A stretch of 52,084 nucleotides of DNA, taken from NCBI GenBank assembly GCA_030066015.1, contig JASJCL010000021.1:1-52084 (forward strand), read 5' to 3'. The notes under the pieces were generated by a model, which was not told the origin of the DNA, searched no databases, and saw only the letters and a list, made by a program, of their open reading frames with translations. A program made the position numbers and the translations under genes. Below, piece after piece: positions 8,872 through 17,031 of the stretch (position 1 is the stretch's first letter; every line of letters starts with the position of its first letter). Source of the DNA: Desulfosarcinaceae bacterium (GTDB lineage: Bacteria; Desulfobacterota; Desulfobacteria; Desulfobacterales; Desulfosarcinaceae).

Positions 8872-9675
8872 TCAGCGCCCCTCTTTCCTGGCCCCTCGGG
8901 CCGCTCCCGGTGAGATTGACCGGTATCCCCCACGCTCCCTGGCGCTGAAGACCCGATCGAGCTGCAGCCGGACCACCCCCAGGTGGCCCGCCATCTCCTG
9001 GAAGGCCGACGCCCCCTCTCCTGCCGCGATACAGGCGATCACTTTACGGGCCGATCGGACGCAGCTGTGGATATTCAGGGGCATGGAGATGCCGAGGGCG
9101 TCGTTCATGAAATCCAGGCGCCGACGGATGCGGTTCACCAGAAGTTCCACCATCTCGATAACGGCACGGTTGTTGGTGGCTTCGGCAACGCGACGATGAA
9201 AATCGAAGTCGTTGCGGTAGTAAGTAGCGATGTCGCCCGGTCGGCTGGTCATTCGGGCGCCGAGTTCTTGGAGACGCGCGATGCCGGTCGAACAGGACAC
9301 CTGGGCGGCCAAACGGGCCGCCCCGCACTCGATGATTTCGCGGGACTGCAGCAGATCGAATAGCGATACGGCCTGAAAGAGCTCCGGCGCGCCGGGCTGC
9401 GCGCGGTGGGCAGTCGACCGCTCCGATAGCCCGGATGGGGAGATCGCCTCGCAGACAAATGTCCCCCGGCCGCGGATCACCTTGAGGTGGCCCATGACTG
9501 TCAGGACCTTGATCGCCTCTCGGAGCGTGCCCAGCCCCACGCCCAGCATCTTGGCCAGGGCTCGCTGGGACGGCAAGCAGGTGCCGGGTGGTAATTCGCC
9601 GGTGGTGATGCGGCGAAGAATTTGGTTCACCAGCACACCGGGCGCCGAATCGATTTGGAGGGCCATGAATTCCAT
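8872..9675 (-). CDS. GntR/FadR-family transcriptional regulator, copy 1
   Basis: About 267 residues. The N-terminal winged helix contains LPPGTCLPSQRALAKMLGVG followed by LGTLREAIKVLTVMGHL and RGRGTF, the GntR signature. The C-terminal FCD domain shows DFDFHRRVAEATNN, with the Asp and His that usually bind a metal ion and a small carboxylate ligand. The ATG at 9675 was chosen because its N-terminus (MEFMALQIDSAPG) aligns with that of the second copy (MRFDAVQVTSAPG); a TTG at 9744 is possible but less likely. Its position heading the ferredoxin-aldehyde oxidoreductase operon suggests it controls it. Confidence 0.9.
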   Translation of the reverse strand: MEFMALQIDSAPGVLVNQILRRITTGELPPGTCLPSQRALAKMLGVGLGTLREAIKVLTVMGHLKVIRGRGTFVCEAISPSGLSERSTAHRAQPGAPELFQAVSLFDLLQSREIIECGAARLAAQVSCSTGIARLQELGARMTSRPGDIATYYRNDFDFHRRVAEATNNRAVIEMVELLVNRIRRRLDFMNDALGISMPLNIHSCVRSARKVIACIAAGEGASAFQEMAGHLGVVRLQLDRVFSARERGGYRSISPGAARGARKEGR

Positions 9676-9775
9676 GAATGTCCCGCCCTTTGCTGGCGCA
9701 GGTGCGGCGGTAGCAACACCCCCTTGGAGCGGCTGTACTACCAAACAACTGTTCTGAACTCATTAACTCTTTAAC

Positions 9776-9790
9776 TTATTGACTCAATAA
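9776..9790. promoter_or_regulatory. Palindromic operator candidate (TTATTGA-C-TCAATAA)
   Basis: Perfect 7-bp arms around a single base, 101 bp upstream of the copy 1 GntR-type start, in an A/T-rich island of a GC-rich region. Size and symmetry suit a GntR/FadR dimer. Autoregulation is the simplest guess. Nothing else is seen in the rest of the 9676-10029 gap. Confidence 0.45.
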
Positions 9791-10029
9791 TGGCCGCTTT
9801 CTTAAAAGTCAACCCCTTTTTTGCATCTCGCGCGTGTCGGTGTCCGTGCCATCCTATCAGGGGGGCAGGCAGCCATCGGGGCGGAGGTTTCAAAGGGGCG
9901 CCGTCAGGTCGCGCGCTCCTCAAACTGGGCTCAGGGGAGGCTGACAATGCGATGGTGATACCGATCGGCGGGCGGAAACGAAGGGCGGGACAAAGCGAAC
10001 CAGGGCGGGGATGCGGAGCGCTGAGCGGG

Positions 10030-10755
10030 TCAGCGTGCAGATCTCCCCAGGAACTCCTTGGAAAGCTCCTGCGTCACGATGTTCAGATGGTCCTGCATGG
10101 CGTGGGCGGCCGCCGCGCCGTCACCAGCGGCGATATGGGTCACCACTTCGCGTGCCGTGCGAACCGCTTTTTCCATGTTGAAGGTCATGGCGATGTGTAG
10201 CGATTCGCTCATGAAATGCATGTTGTCATGGGCCTGATCCACCAGCAGTTTGGCCAATTCGGCGAGGGCCATGTTACCGCTGGCCTTGGCCACTGCCAAA
10301 TGAAAGTCGAAATCGAGCCTGTAGTAAGCGTCCGTATCTTCATTGGCGATGTCCATCTCGGCGACGATCTTTTCCAGGCGGGCGATCGCCTCGCCATCAC
10401 CAAACCCGGCCGCCAGCCGGGCGGCACCGCACTCGACGATCTCCCGGGCTTTGATCAGGTCGGCCAGTGACACCGCCTTGAGGGTCTCATCTATCCGGGA
10501 GGTGCCGTTGTTCTTCTCCAGCGCGGTGGCGGCAACGAAGGTGCCCTTGCCCCGAATCACCTCCAGATAGCCCATGGCGTCCAGCGTTTTGATCGCCTCG
10601 CGAACCGTCCCCAGTCCCACCTGGAATTGACGGGCCAGCTCCCGCTGAGAAGGCAGGCAGTCACCTGGCGCGAGGTCGCCGGACTTGATCTGTTTGATCA
10701 CCGCCTCGGTCAGCGCACCGGGTGCGGAGGTCACCTGAACGGCATCGAATCTCAT
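10030..10755 (-). CDS. GntR/FadR-family transcriptional regulator, copy 2
   Basis: 241 residues, clearly paralogous to the preceding regulator: the winged helix has LAPGDCLPSQRELARQFQVG and GLGTVREAIKTLDAMGYL, and the FCD domain has DFDFHLAVAKASGN. The ATG at 10755 is preceded by TTGGGGAG; the TTG twelve bases upstream lacks a site. Two regulators of one subfamily standing in line upstream of one catabolic operon suggest either two inducers, such as substrate and intermediate, or a duplication in which one copy took over a second target. Metal-binding residues of the FCD domain look intact in both. Confidence 0.9.
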   Translation of the reverse strand: MRFDAVQVTSAPGALTEAVIKQIKSGDLAPGDCLPSQRELARQFQVGLGTVREAIKTLDAMGYLEVIRGKGTFVAATALEKNNGTSRIDETLKAVSLADLIKAREIVECGAARLAAGFGDGEAIARLEKIVAEMDIANEDTDAYYRLDFDFHLAVAKASGNMALAELAKLLVDQAHDNMHFMSESLHIAMTFNMEKAVRTAREVVTHIAAGDGAAAAHAMQDHLNIVTQELSKEFLGRSAR

Positions 10756-11001
10756 ACAACTCCCCAATAGGTGTGTTCCTGGATCGGCAGCGACTGGCCC
10801 ATCAACCTATCTAAATGCGATCAAAGAATCAACCATTTGCAGCGCTGTAGAAAAAGCTTGTGCAGTGAGACCATGATGGTAGGATCGACGCAAATCATCC
10901 CATCGACGTTGCTGCAGCGACAACTGCAATGGACGCCCCGAACCCTGGTCATACTTCCCGGAGGCTTCCACTCACCATCTCACATCCAATGGAGGTGCAC
11001 C

Positions 11002-11214
11002 ATGACGGAAAAGATCATCATCTATGGCAAGGCCGGCTGACCGTACACCACCCGGGCCAGGGAGGCTCATCCGACGCACGAATACGTGGACGTGAAGCAA
11101 TCGACCGCCCGTCTCGACGAGATGCTCAAATTATCGCGGGGCAAACGTGAAGTACCCGTCATCGTCAAGGGATCGGAAGTGACCATCGGCTTCGGGGGCA
11201 CCTGAGGGGTGTAA
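11002..11214 (+). CDS. Glutaredoxin-like selenoprotein with two predicted selenocysteines (Uxx-star type)
   Basis: The frame reads MTEKIIIYGKAG, then TGA (11038-11040), then PYTTRAREAHPTHEY and on to VPVIVKGSEVTIGFGGT; a second TGA (11203-11205) is followed by GGG-GTG-TAA. Reading both TGA codons as selenocysteine gives 70 residues with U13-P-Y-T at the glutaredoxin CPYC position and a C-terminal U68-G-V-stop. The start has a strong GGAGG 6 bases upstream. The beta-alpha-beta start and the late cis-Pro (EVPVIV) fit a minimal glutaredoxin fold. I recall an NCBI family called Uxx-star glutaredoxin-like (seleno)protein, whose name matches a U-x-x-stop end; I could not check it. Each TGA has a hairpin at bacterial SECIS distance and an intrinsic terminator follows. 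If only the first TGA is recoded the product has 67 residues. Confidence 0.85.
11054..11068 (+). promoter_or_regulatory. Bacterial SECIS-like hairpin after the first UGA
   Basis: Stem GGGCC (11054-11058) pairs with GGCTC (11064-11068), with one G-U pair, around the loop AGGGA. The loop begins 18 nt after the UGA and has G as its second base, as expected of an element bound by SelB. It lies inside the coding sequence, as bacterial SECIS elements do. Confidence 0.6.
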
Positions 11215-11219
11215 GCACC

Positions 11220-11234
11220 GGGCTGGTTCAGCCC
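11220..11234 (+). promoter_or_regulatory. SECIS-like hairpin after the second UGA
   Basis: Stem GGGCT (11220-11224) pairs perfectly with AGCCC (11230-11234) around the loop GGTTC. The loop begins 19 nt after the second UGA, almost the same spacing as the first hairpin, although here most of the hairpin lies past the UAA stop. This is the main sequence support for recoding the C-terminal UGA. Confidence 0.55.
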
Positions 11235-11267
11235 CAACGCCCCTGCACCCGCGAACCGAAACGAACA

Positions 11268-11297
11268 CGCCCGCCATGCGGCGGGCGCCGCTTTTTT
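11268..11297 (+). terminator. Rho-independent terminator of the selenoprotein gene
   Basis: Perfect 8-bp stem (CGCCCGCC / GGCGGGCG) with a 4-base loop, followed after CCGC by six T. It ends the transcript of the small selenoprotein gene, which is therefore probably monocistronic. Confidence 0.8.
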
Positions 11298-11328
11298 GGA
11301 TGGACCACGCAACGATAGGGTACCCGCC

Positions 11329-12051
11329 ATGCGATCAGCAGGATACCTTGGATGGGGCATCCTTTTCCTTTGGGTGATGATGCCAGTGACACCCCTACCG
11401 GCGCAGCCCCCTCCGCCAACGCGCCTCAGCACCAGTCTAGCGGTGGTGGTGGAGGGGCGAACGCTCCATCTCCCGGCGACGTTGAAATCCCAGCGCAGGC
11501 CGGCGGGCAGACCGTACAATACCGACCTGCGCCTGGACGTGGACCTGCGCCGGCTCTATGCCCGCCTGCCCCAGCTGATTACGGGCATCAAGCGCAGCGG
11601 TGCGGCACAGACGGTCACCATCGCCAACGTCCGCTGCCGCTACGCCGAAGGGCGTATCCTGGTCCGCAGTACCGCCGATTACCGCCAGGCCCTCACCAGC
11701 AGTCTGGCGCTGACCCAAACCCTCCACTCCACGATCGCGCTCCATCCCGTCTTTGAAGATGGCGTGCTACGCCTCGCCTACGAGGTACGTGACGCCGCCT
11801 TCGAGGGACTCACCCAGGGTCTGCTGACGGCTACCGGCACCGACCCGCGGTCCGTGGTGAGAATGATCTTTGATCGCTACTTCAAGGAGGATCTATCCTA
11901 CCCCCTGCCCGCGGCGTATCGCCAGGTCCCGCTGCAGAAGAAGGAGCTGCGTCTCTTTGCCCGCGACGGAAAGTTTTTCGGTCTGCGGGCCGCCGCCAGC
12001 GCCCGCCTCAGCCAGGAGCAGTACGAGACCTTGCTGCGCACCTATTTCTGA
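11329..12051 (+). CDS. Secreted protein of unknown function
   Basis: About 240 residues from the ATG at 11329. An N-terminal signal peptide is visible (MRSAGYLGWGILFLWVMM, with cleavage probably after PLPAQ), so the protein is exported, most likely to the periplasm. The mature part alternates short hydrophobic and polar residues in a beta-rich pattern, with internal resemblance between segments such as LDVDLRRLYARLPQ and the later YETLLRTYF end, but I do not recognise a family. No catalytic motif and only one cysteine are seen. The gene starts just after the selenoprotein terminator and is convergent with the protease locus. A TTG start 33 bases upstream is possible. Confidence 0.6.
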   Translation: MRSAGYLGWGILFLWVMMPVTPLPAQPPPPTRLSTSLAVVVEGRTLHLPATLKSQRRPAGRPYNTDLRLDVDLRRLYARLPQLITGIKRSGAAQTVTIANVRCRYAEGRILVRSTADYRQALTSSLALTQTLHSTIALHPVFEDGVLRLAYEVRDAAFEGLTQGLLTATGTDPRSVVRMIFDRYFKEDLSYPLPAAYRQVPLQKKELRLFARDGKFFGLRAAASARLSQEQYETLLRTYF

Positions 12052-12122
12052 CCGGCGTCCTTGCCGGCACGTGCGCGGTCGACGCGATGTCGTGGACCGC
12101 AGCCCTCACCGCCTCGCCGTGT

Positions 12123-12422
12123 TCAGGGGGCGTCAAACGGCGCCACCTCGGCATCGCTCCAGACCGACACCACCCCCGGCTGTTTTTCCAACTCGGATCG
12201 ACGCGCCACCGGTAGCGTCCCCCGCAAGGTGAGAAGGTGCTCGCCGGCGTTGTCCAGCTCTGCGGCAATATCCGCGATCGGCGCCGACGGCACGGGCGGA
12301 TACCCGGCATCCAGCTCGAAGTCGGCGAGCTGGATCTGACGGCGGGCATAGGCGATCGCATCTGCATCGGAGAGGGATTTGGGGACGCGCATTTCGATCA
12401 GTACGCGTTGTTTCTGCTCCAT
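12123..12422 (-). CDS. Free-standing copy of the subtilase N-terminal (propeptide-like) domain
   Basis: 99 residues, without signal peptide. Its whole length lines up with the first 91 residues of the protease encoded upstream: RVLIEMRVP against RNVIVEMKAP, FELDAGYPPVP against FTMDADFEPIP, and QPGVVSVWSDAEVAPF against QDNVVNVWSDARIEPF. In the protease this region precedes the catalytic domain and so resembles an I9-type propeptide that folds and inhibits the enzyme. A separate copy could act as a trans inhibitor or folding chaperone. The ATG at 12422 has AGGGA 8 bases upstream. It lies 83 bases after the protease gene on the same strand, probably co-transcribed. Confidence 0.75.
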   Translation of the reverse strand: MEQKQRVLIEMRVPKSLSDADAIAYARRQIQLADFELDAGYPPVPSAPIADIAAELDNAGEHLLTLRGTLPVARRSELEKQPGVVSVWSDAEVAPFDAP

Positions 12423-12505
12423 GGGACATTCCCTGGTGGCCCGCCCCGCACGGGACGCTCCCGCGGACGGGACGGGCAATGAACATCGTTAGTGGTACCC
12501 GTGTG

Positions 12506-14308
12506 TTAAACGATGAAGTCCGCTCCGGCGCTGAGAAACCGCACAAAGTGGCGCTTGCTCGTGTCGGAACCGAAACGGACCCCAACAGAGATCCCGATGC
12601 CGAAGCCCACATAGCGATCGAGGACGTCGAAGCGCTCGAAGAGATGATTGCCCGTGAGGCTCAAGCCGTTGTAAGCCTTGATCTTCTGGTAGCCATCGTA
12701 GATGTGGACATTGGTGATCCACACATCGGGGTGGGCCAGGAATTTGACCATCACCGAATCGAGCCGCAGCCGGCTGTTGCCGACGATCACCGGTGTGGGG
12801 ATGGCGTAGTGGAACCAGTTGCGGGTGCCAGCTTTGCCCTCAAAAATCGTATAGTACCCTTTTCGGACCTGGATCGGAAGATTTTCTGGGTACTCCGCTT
12901 CAACGCTGCTGCCGTGGACCCACATGGCGTGAGCGATGGTGGGGGAGAAATTGAGCTTGTTGAAAGCGCGTTCGGCCTGAATCATGCCGAAGCCGGAGTT
13001 CCGATCCCACCCCGGCGCACAGAGATTCTTGGCCGTCTCTCCCAGGGCCTCCTTGACCGCCTGCTGGGTGAGCTTGGGGTCGTGGGACTTGAGCAGGGCG
13101 ATCACCCCGGCACAGACCGGATTGGCCGCCGAAGTGCCATTGTCCGAACTGCGGGCACCTTTGAAGTGGCTGGGGGCGCAGAAATCCGGTTTCTGGGGAT
13201 CCAGCGCGGCTGGCCCCTGACTGGTATAGCCGATCCAGTGATCGAGAATATTGGCCGCCCCCACGGTGATCACGGCGGGATGGCCATTGGCCCCCCAGAT
13301 GCTGCGGCCTGGGCCGCTGTCCGCGCCGCACCGGCCACTGGGGCACTGCGAGCCGCAGTTGCCGGCAGCGAAGGTCACCAGAATGCCGGCGTTGATGAGC
13401 TGCACCACTTTCCGGGTGAAGGGATGATTGGCGTCGGTGGCGTAATCCGGCGCCCAAGCCTTCTGATACATTCCCCAGCTATTGCTCAGGATCATGGGCT
13501 TGCGTCCGCGCTGATACTCTCCCAGGGCCCAGTGATAGGCGCGAATGGCATCGGAGAGCAGGCCGGAGATCCCCCCGCTGGAGCTCTGCAGGATGGCGAT
13601 GTCGAGAATCTCCGCATCCGGCGCCATTCCGGCCGCGTCGAAGGCGCACATGGTGCCGTGACTCGTACTCGGCGCGTTGCCGGGGACATATCCCGAAGAG
13701 GGCGACCAGCCGCCGGAACAGGCGCTCACTTTGGTCTTGTTGACCCCACTGTCACAGATCCCGATGGTCACGCCCTGTCCCCGTATCCCTTTGGCCCACA
13801 GACGGTCGCAGCGCAGGTAGCGGGCCACGTCCTCGATGGTGCCCTTGGCCACGGTGGATTGACAGTCCCAGGGCTGACAGGGCGCCGCCAACTCCAGATC
13901 GAAGGCCGTCGGCACCTCGGCCCCCTCCTCCACCACCGGCATCTCCTCGAAGAAATCCAGATCCGCCTTGCGAAGCAGATCGGCCAGTCCCTCCTCGCGC
14001 AGCACCGAGTTGGCGTCGTCGCAGACATCTTCCGGGAATGGTTCGATGCGTGCGTCGCTCCACACATTCACCACGTTGTCCTGCTTCTTGAGCTTCTTCT
14101 CCTCCTTTTCATCCACGACCCCGCGCACCAACACCACCTCTTCGCTGGTGGCGTCCATGGCGGCGGCCACGCTCTTGGTGGCCTCAACCGGTATGGGCTC
14201 GAAATCGGCATCCATGGTAAATCCCGCCATCTTGGCGGCCGGCATCGCCATGGCGGCGTCCATGGTCAAACCCATCGGTGCCTTCATCTCCACAATAACG
14301 TTTCGCAT
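12506..14308 (-). CDS. S8 (subtilisin-like) serine peptidase
   Basis: 600 residues. The catalytic triad is visible as D186 (GICDSGVN), H217 (TSHGTMCA) and S393 (NGTSAANP), with oxyanion-hole N317 (FAAGNCG). The serine motif is GTSAA rather than the usual GTSMA. Residues 1-91 form a propeptide-like domain that recurs as a separate gene downstream; residues 92-170 form a linker; residues after about 450 form a C-terminal extension of unknown fold. No signal peptide is visible, so the enzyme is cytoplasmic or leaves by another route. The ATG at 14308 follows AGAGGAGGGG; the open frame extends upstream without a better start. Confidence 0.9.
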   Translation of the reverse strand: MRNVIVEMKAPMGLTMDAAMAMPAAKMAGFTMDADFEPIPVEATKSVAAAMDATSEEVVLVRGVVDEKEEKKLKKQDNVVNVWSDARIEPFPEDVCDDANSVLREEGLADLLRKADLDFFEEMPVVEEGAEVPTAFDLELAAPCQPWDCQSTVAKGTIEDVARYLRCDRLWAKGIRGQGVTIGICDSGVNKTKVSACSGGWSPSSGYVPGNAPSTSHGTMCAFDAAGMAPDAEILDIAILQSSSGGISGLLSDAIRAYHWALGEYQRGRKPMILSNSWGMYQKAWAPDYATDANHPFTRKVVQLINAGILVTFAAGNCGSQCPSGRCGADSGPGRSIWGANGHPAVITVGAANILDHWIGYTSQGPAALDPQKPDFCAPSHFKGARSSDNGTSAANPVCAGVIALLKSHDPKLTQQAVKEALGETAKNLCAPGWDRNSGFGMIQAERAFNKLNFSPTIAHAMWVHGSSVEAEYPENLPIQVRKGYYTIFEGKAGTRNWFHYAIPTPVIVGNSRLRLDSVMVKFLAHPDVWITNVHIYDGYQKIKAYNGLSLTGNHLFERFDVLDRYVGFGIGISVGVRFGSDTSKRHFVRFLSAGADFIV

Positions 14309-14816
14309 ATCCCCTCCTCTTTGCTTGTCGGGTGCCCCCGACGCTTTGGATTCCCCGAGTGGACACACCCATTCGGGAGACGACAGGTCCGACAGCCGCC
14401 GGAGGCGGGGGAGGCCCATGCCCAATCTGAGATCAAAAGGGACGTTCACCGAAGGAGATTGTCGGTCGCACTGCAGGTAAATGGAGATCGGCGTTCACAA
14501 TGGGCTGCCGGACGGGTGCATGCGAGCGAGCGGCTGGATCGCGAATGGCGCAAAACCGTAATGGGCGGCTGCACAGCAATGAACCAATATGGAGGAGGGC
14601 GACGACAGATCCGCTGCTAGCGGAGCGATAGGACAACCGGGGAGACGACTCGCAGCATGCAATGATTGCACTGACAAATTTAGCGGTGTGCCCGAAGCTT
14701 GTCAACCATCCAATCTCCCCCGATCCATGAGCGCTGATCGGGATCGCGCCGAAGGAGTTGAATTCATTTGATTCACGTCGGTGATGGGTTTTTCGTTGGC
14801 AAGATGACGTCTGGGA
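14309..14816. other. Divergent intergenic region without a supported gene
   Basis: About 500 bp between the divergent subtilase and acyl-CoA dehydrogenase genes. Open frames here lack ribosome binding sites and recognisable products. It must contain the promoters of both genes, but I see no convincing -35/-10 pair. Confidence 0.4.
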
Positions 14817-14894
14817 TAATGTCTGAAAATAATGTCTGAAAATAATGTCTGAAGATAAGGTTTGAAAATAACGTCTGAAAATAATGACTGAAGA
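14817..14894. repeat. Six 13-bp tandem repeats upstream of the acyl-CoA dehydrogenase
   Basis: Six contiguous 13-bp units with consensus TAATGTCTGAAAA (14817-14829, 14830-14842, 14843-14855, 14856-14868, 14869-14881, 14882-14894). Later units carry one to three substitutions. The unit length is not a multiple of three and the repeats hold stop codons, so they are not coding; this argues against starting the downstream gene at 14884. They end about 100 bp before the chosen start codon and could be a multi-site operator or a replication-slippage array. Confidence 0.85.
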
Positions 14895-14997
14895 TGACAC
14901 CCGGTCTCTCCGCTTTACGGCGCAGTTTTCATTGCCTGCCGATGCCATACGGGCTATAGGGATGCAGTATCGCTTGCCAAAGGAGACGAGGCCCCGC

Positions 14998-16146
14998 ATG
15001 GACTTCAATCCCTGCATGAAGCACCAGCTGATTCGCAAGACCGTCAGAGAGTTCGCCGAGAGCGAGATCAAACCCCATGTCGCTCACCTGGACAAAGCAG
15101 CGCAATTCCCGTGGGACATCGTCGAGAAGATGAAGCCGCTGAAGTTCTTCGGCCTCCAGGTACCCGAACATTTTGGCGGGGCAGGACTGGACACCATCAG
15201 CTACGCCATCGCCGTCGAGGAACTCTCGCGGGTGTCCGCCGCACTGGGCCTCTGTGTGACGGTTCACAACAGCGTCGGGATCTACCCCATCCTAGCCTTT
15301 GGCAGTCCGGACCAGCAGGAAACCTTCGTGCCCCCAATGGCCCGCGGAGACCGTATCGGCGCCTTCTGCCTGACCGAAGCCAACGCGGGCTCCGACGCCG
15401 GGGGTGTCGAGACCAGTGCCGTCGAGAACGCGGATGGCTTCGTGCTGAACGGTACAAAGATCTTCGTGACCAACGGGGGGATCTGCGGCACCGTCCTGGT
15501 ATTCGCCGTTTCGGAAGCAGATGCGGCGCACAGCAGGGCCAGTGTGTTCATCGTCGAAAAAGACACACCCGGCTTTTCGGTGGGCGAAGTAGAGGATCTC
15601 TGCGGCATGCGGGCCAACCCGGTGTCGTCGCTGTTTTTTGAGGACTGTCAGCTGCCGAGAGACCACCTCCTGGGCCGCCTCGGCGAAGGCCTCAAAATCG
15701 GCCTGACGGCGCTTGACACCGGCCGCATCGGCATCGCCGCACAGGCCCTCGGTATCGCTCAGGCCGCCTACGAGAGCGCGGTCGCCTACGCCAAAGAGCG
15801 CCAGCAGTTCAACAAGCCCCTGGCCAGATTCCAAACCATCCAGAACTATCTGGCCGAGATGGCGACCCAGATCGACGCTTCGCGACTGCTGCTCTACCGC
15901 GCAGCGGCGCGCAAAGACAGCAGCAAACCCTTTTCCGCCGAAGCCGCCATGGCCAAACTGCACTGCAGTACGACGGCGAAGGAGGTGACCGATGTGGCTG
16001 TCCAGATTCATGGCGGATACGGCTATAGCAAAGAGTACGACGTGGAGCGCTACTTCCGGGATGCCAAGGTTACCCAGATTTACGAAGGCACCAGTGAGGT
16101 GCAGAAGATGGTGATCGCCCGGTCGATCCTCTCTCAGCCGACCTGA
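14998..16146 (+). CDS. Acyl-CoA dehydrogenase (short-chain type)
   Basis: 382 residues, typical family length. The three-part fold is visible: an all-alpha N-terminal domain with FFGLQVPEHFGGAGLD, a beta domain with the FAD/substrate loop AFCLTEANAGSDAG, and a C-terminal helical domain with YAKERQQFNKPLARFQTIQ and VQIHGGYGYSKEYDVERYFRDAK. The catalytic base is E363 in IYEGTSEVQ. It desaturates an acyl-CoA and passes electrons to the ETF encoded immediately downstream. The ATG at 14998 is preceded by AAAGGAGA; an upstream frame from 14884 begins within the 13-bp repeats and is rejected. Confidence 0.94.
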   Translation: MDFNPCMKHQLIRKTVREFAESEIKPHVAHLDKAAQFPWDIVEKMKPLKFFGLQVPEHFGGAGLDTISYAIAVEELSRVSAALGLCVTVHNSVGIYPILAFGSPDQQETFVPPMARGDRIGAFCLTEANAGSDAGGVETSAVENADGFVLNGTKIFVTNGGICGTVLVFAVSEADAAHSRASVFIVEKDTPGFSVGEVEDLCGMRANPVSSLFFEDCQLPRDHLLGRLGEGLKIGLTALDTGRIGIAAQALGIAQAAYESAVAYAKERQQFNKPLARFQTIQNYLAEMATQIDASRLLLYRAAARKDSSKPFSAEAAMAKLHCSTTAKEVTDVAVQIHGGYGYSKEYDVERYFRDAKVTQIYEGTSEVQKMVIARSILSQPT

Positions 16147-16188
16147 TCGCGCGACGGCGCCCTGCGACGGAAAGTAAAGGCCAGACCG

Positions 16189-17031
16189 ATGCTCAATCTC
16201 ATCGTATGCATCAAGCAGGTCCCCATGGTGTCGGAACTTCCCTGGAACGCCAAGACCGGCACCCTCAAACGCGAGCTCGCCCCGGGGATGATGGACCCCG
16301 CCAGCCGACGGGCGCTGGAAGCCGCCCTGCAGATTAAGGCGACGCGACCGGCCCGCATCCAGGTCATCACAATGGGCCCGCCCATGGCCGAGGAGGTCCT
16401 GCATCAGGCCAGGGCGCTCGGGGCGGACGAAGGCTTCCTGCTCACCGACAAGAAGATGGCGGGTGCCGACACCTACCTCACCAGTCGCATTCTGGCGAGC
16501 TGCATCCAGCAGAAGATCGCGGGCTACGACTTGATTCTCTGCGGATGCCAGACCAGTGACAGCGAGACCGCCCAGGTGGCGCCCCAACTGGCGGAGACCC
16601 TCGACATCCCAGCGATCACCTTCGCCGAGGAGATCCACATCGAGGGGCGGCGGGTTCGCGTGCAGCGCCACGTGGACGACTTTTATGAGGAGCTGGAGAT
16701 GGAATTGCCCGGCCTGATCAGTGTTGACCTCACCGCCTACACGCCCCGCTACCTGGCCCTCGATGGCATTGAACGCGCCTTCGCCAATCCCGACATCCAT
16801 CGGGTGGACGTCCGGCAGCTTGGATTGGGCGAACGGTTCAGCGCCCTGCGGGACTCCCCCACGCGCATCATCGAGGTCTATTCACCGACCAGCGGCAAGA
16901 ACAACCGCGTCCTCAAGGGCGCCGTCAAGAAGGTCGTCACCCAATTGTTGGACGAGTATGGCAAGGTTATCGGCGGTGCCATGGGAAAAGACCTGCAGGC
17001 CGATGCCCATCGGCGGGATGGCAAGCCATGA
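16189..17031 (+). CDS. etfB: Electron transfer flavoprotein beta subunit
   Basis: 280 residues, slightly longer than the usual 250-265. The start LIVCIKQVP and the segment LILCGCQTSDSETAQVAPQLAE are the family's nucleotide-binding motifs; the region around LSVDLTA-like VDLTAYTPRYLAL follows. It pairs with EtfA to carry electrons from the adjacent acyl-CoA dehydrogenase. The stop codon overlaps the start of etfA by 4 bases (ATGA), so the subunits are translationally coupled. Whether this ETF is of the bifurcating type, with a second FAD in the beta subunit, cannot be judged by eye. Confidence 0.93.
   Translation: MLNLIVCIKQVPMVSELPWNAKTGTLKRELAPGMMDPASRRALEAALQIKATRPARIQVITMGPPMAEEVLHQARALGADEGFLLTDKKMAGADTYLTSRILASCIQQKIAGYDLILCGCQTSDSETAQVAPQLAETLDIPAITFAEEIHIEGRRVRVQRHVDDFYEELEMELPGLISVDLTAYTPRYLALDGIERAFANPDIHRVDVRQLGLGERFSALRDSPTRIIEVYSPTSGKNNRVLKGAVKKVVTQLLDEYGKVIGGAMGKDLQADAHRRDGKP

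Noticed and set aside
12479-14620. Very long plus-strand open frame antisense to the subtilase gene
   Set aside because: The minus-strand frame holds the complete catalytic triad and a good ribosome binding site; the antisense frame is a high-GC shadow rich in His, Gly and Arg without known motifs.
14884-14997. N-terminal extension of the acyl-CoA dehydrogenase
   Set aside because: It begins inside the 13-bp repeats, has no family similarity, and a start with an AGGAGA site at 14998 gives the normal family length.
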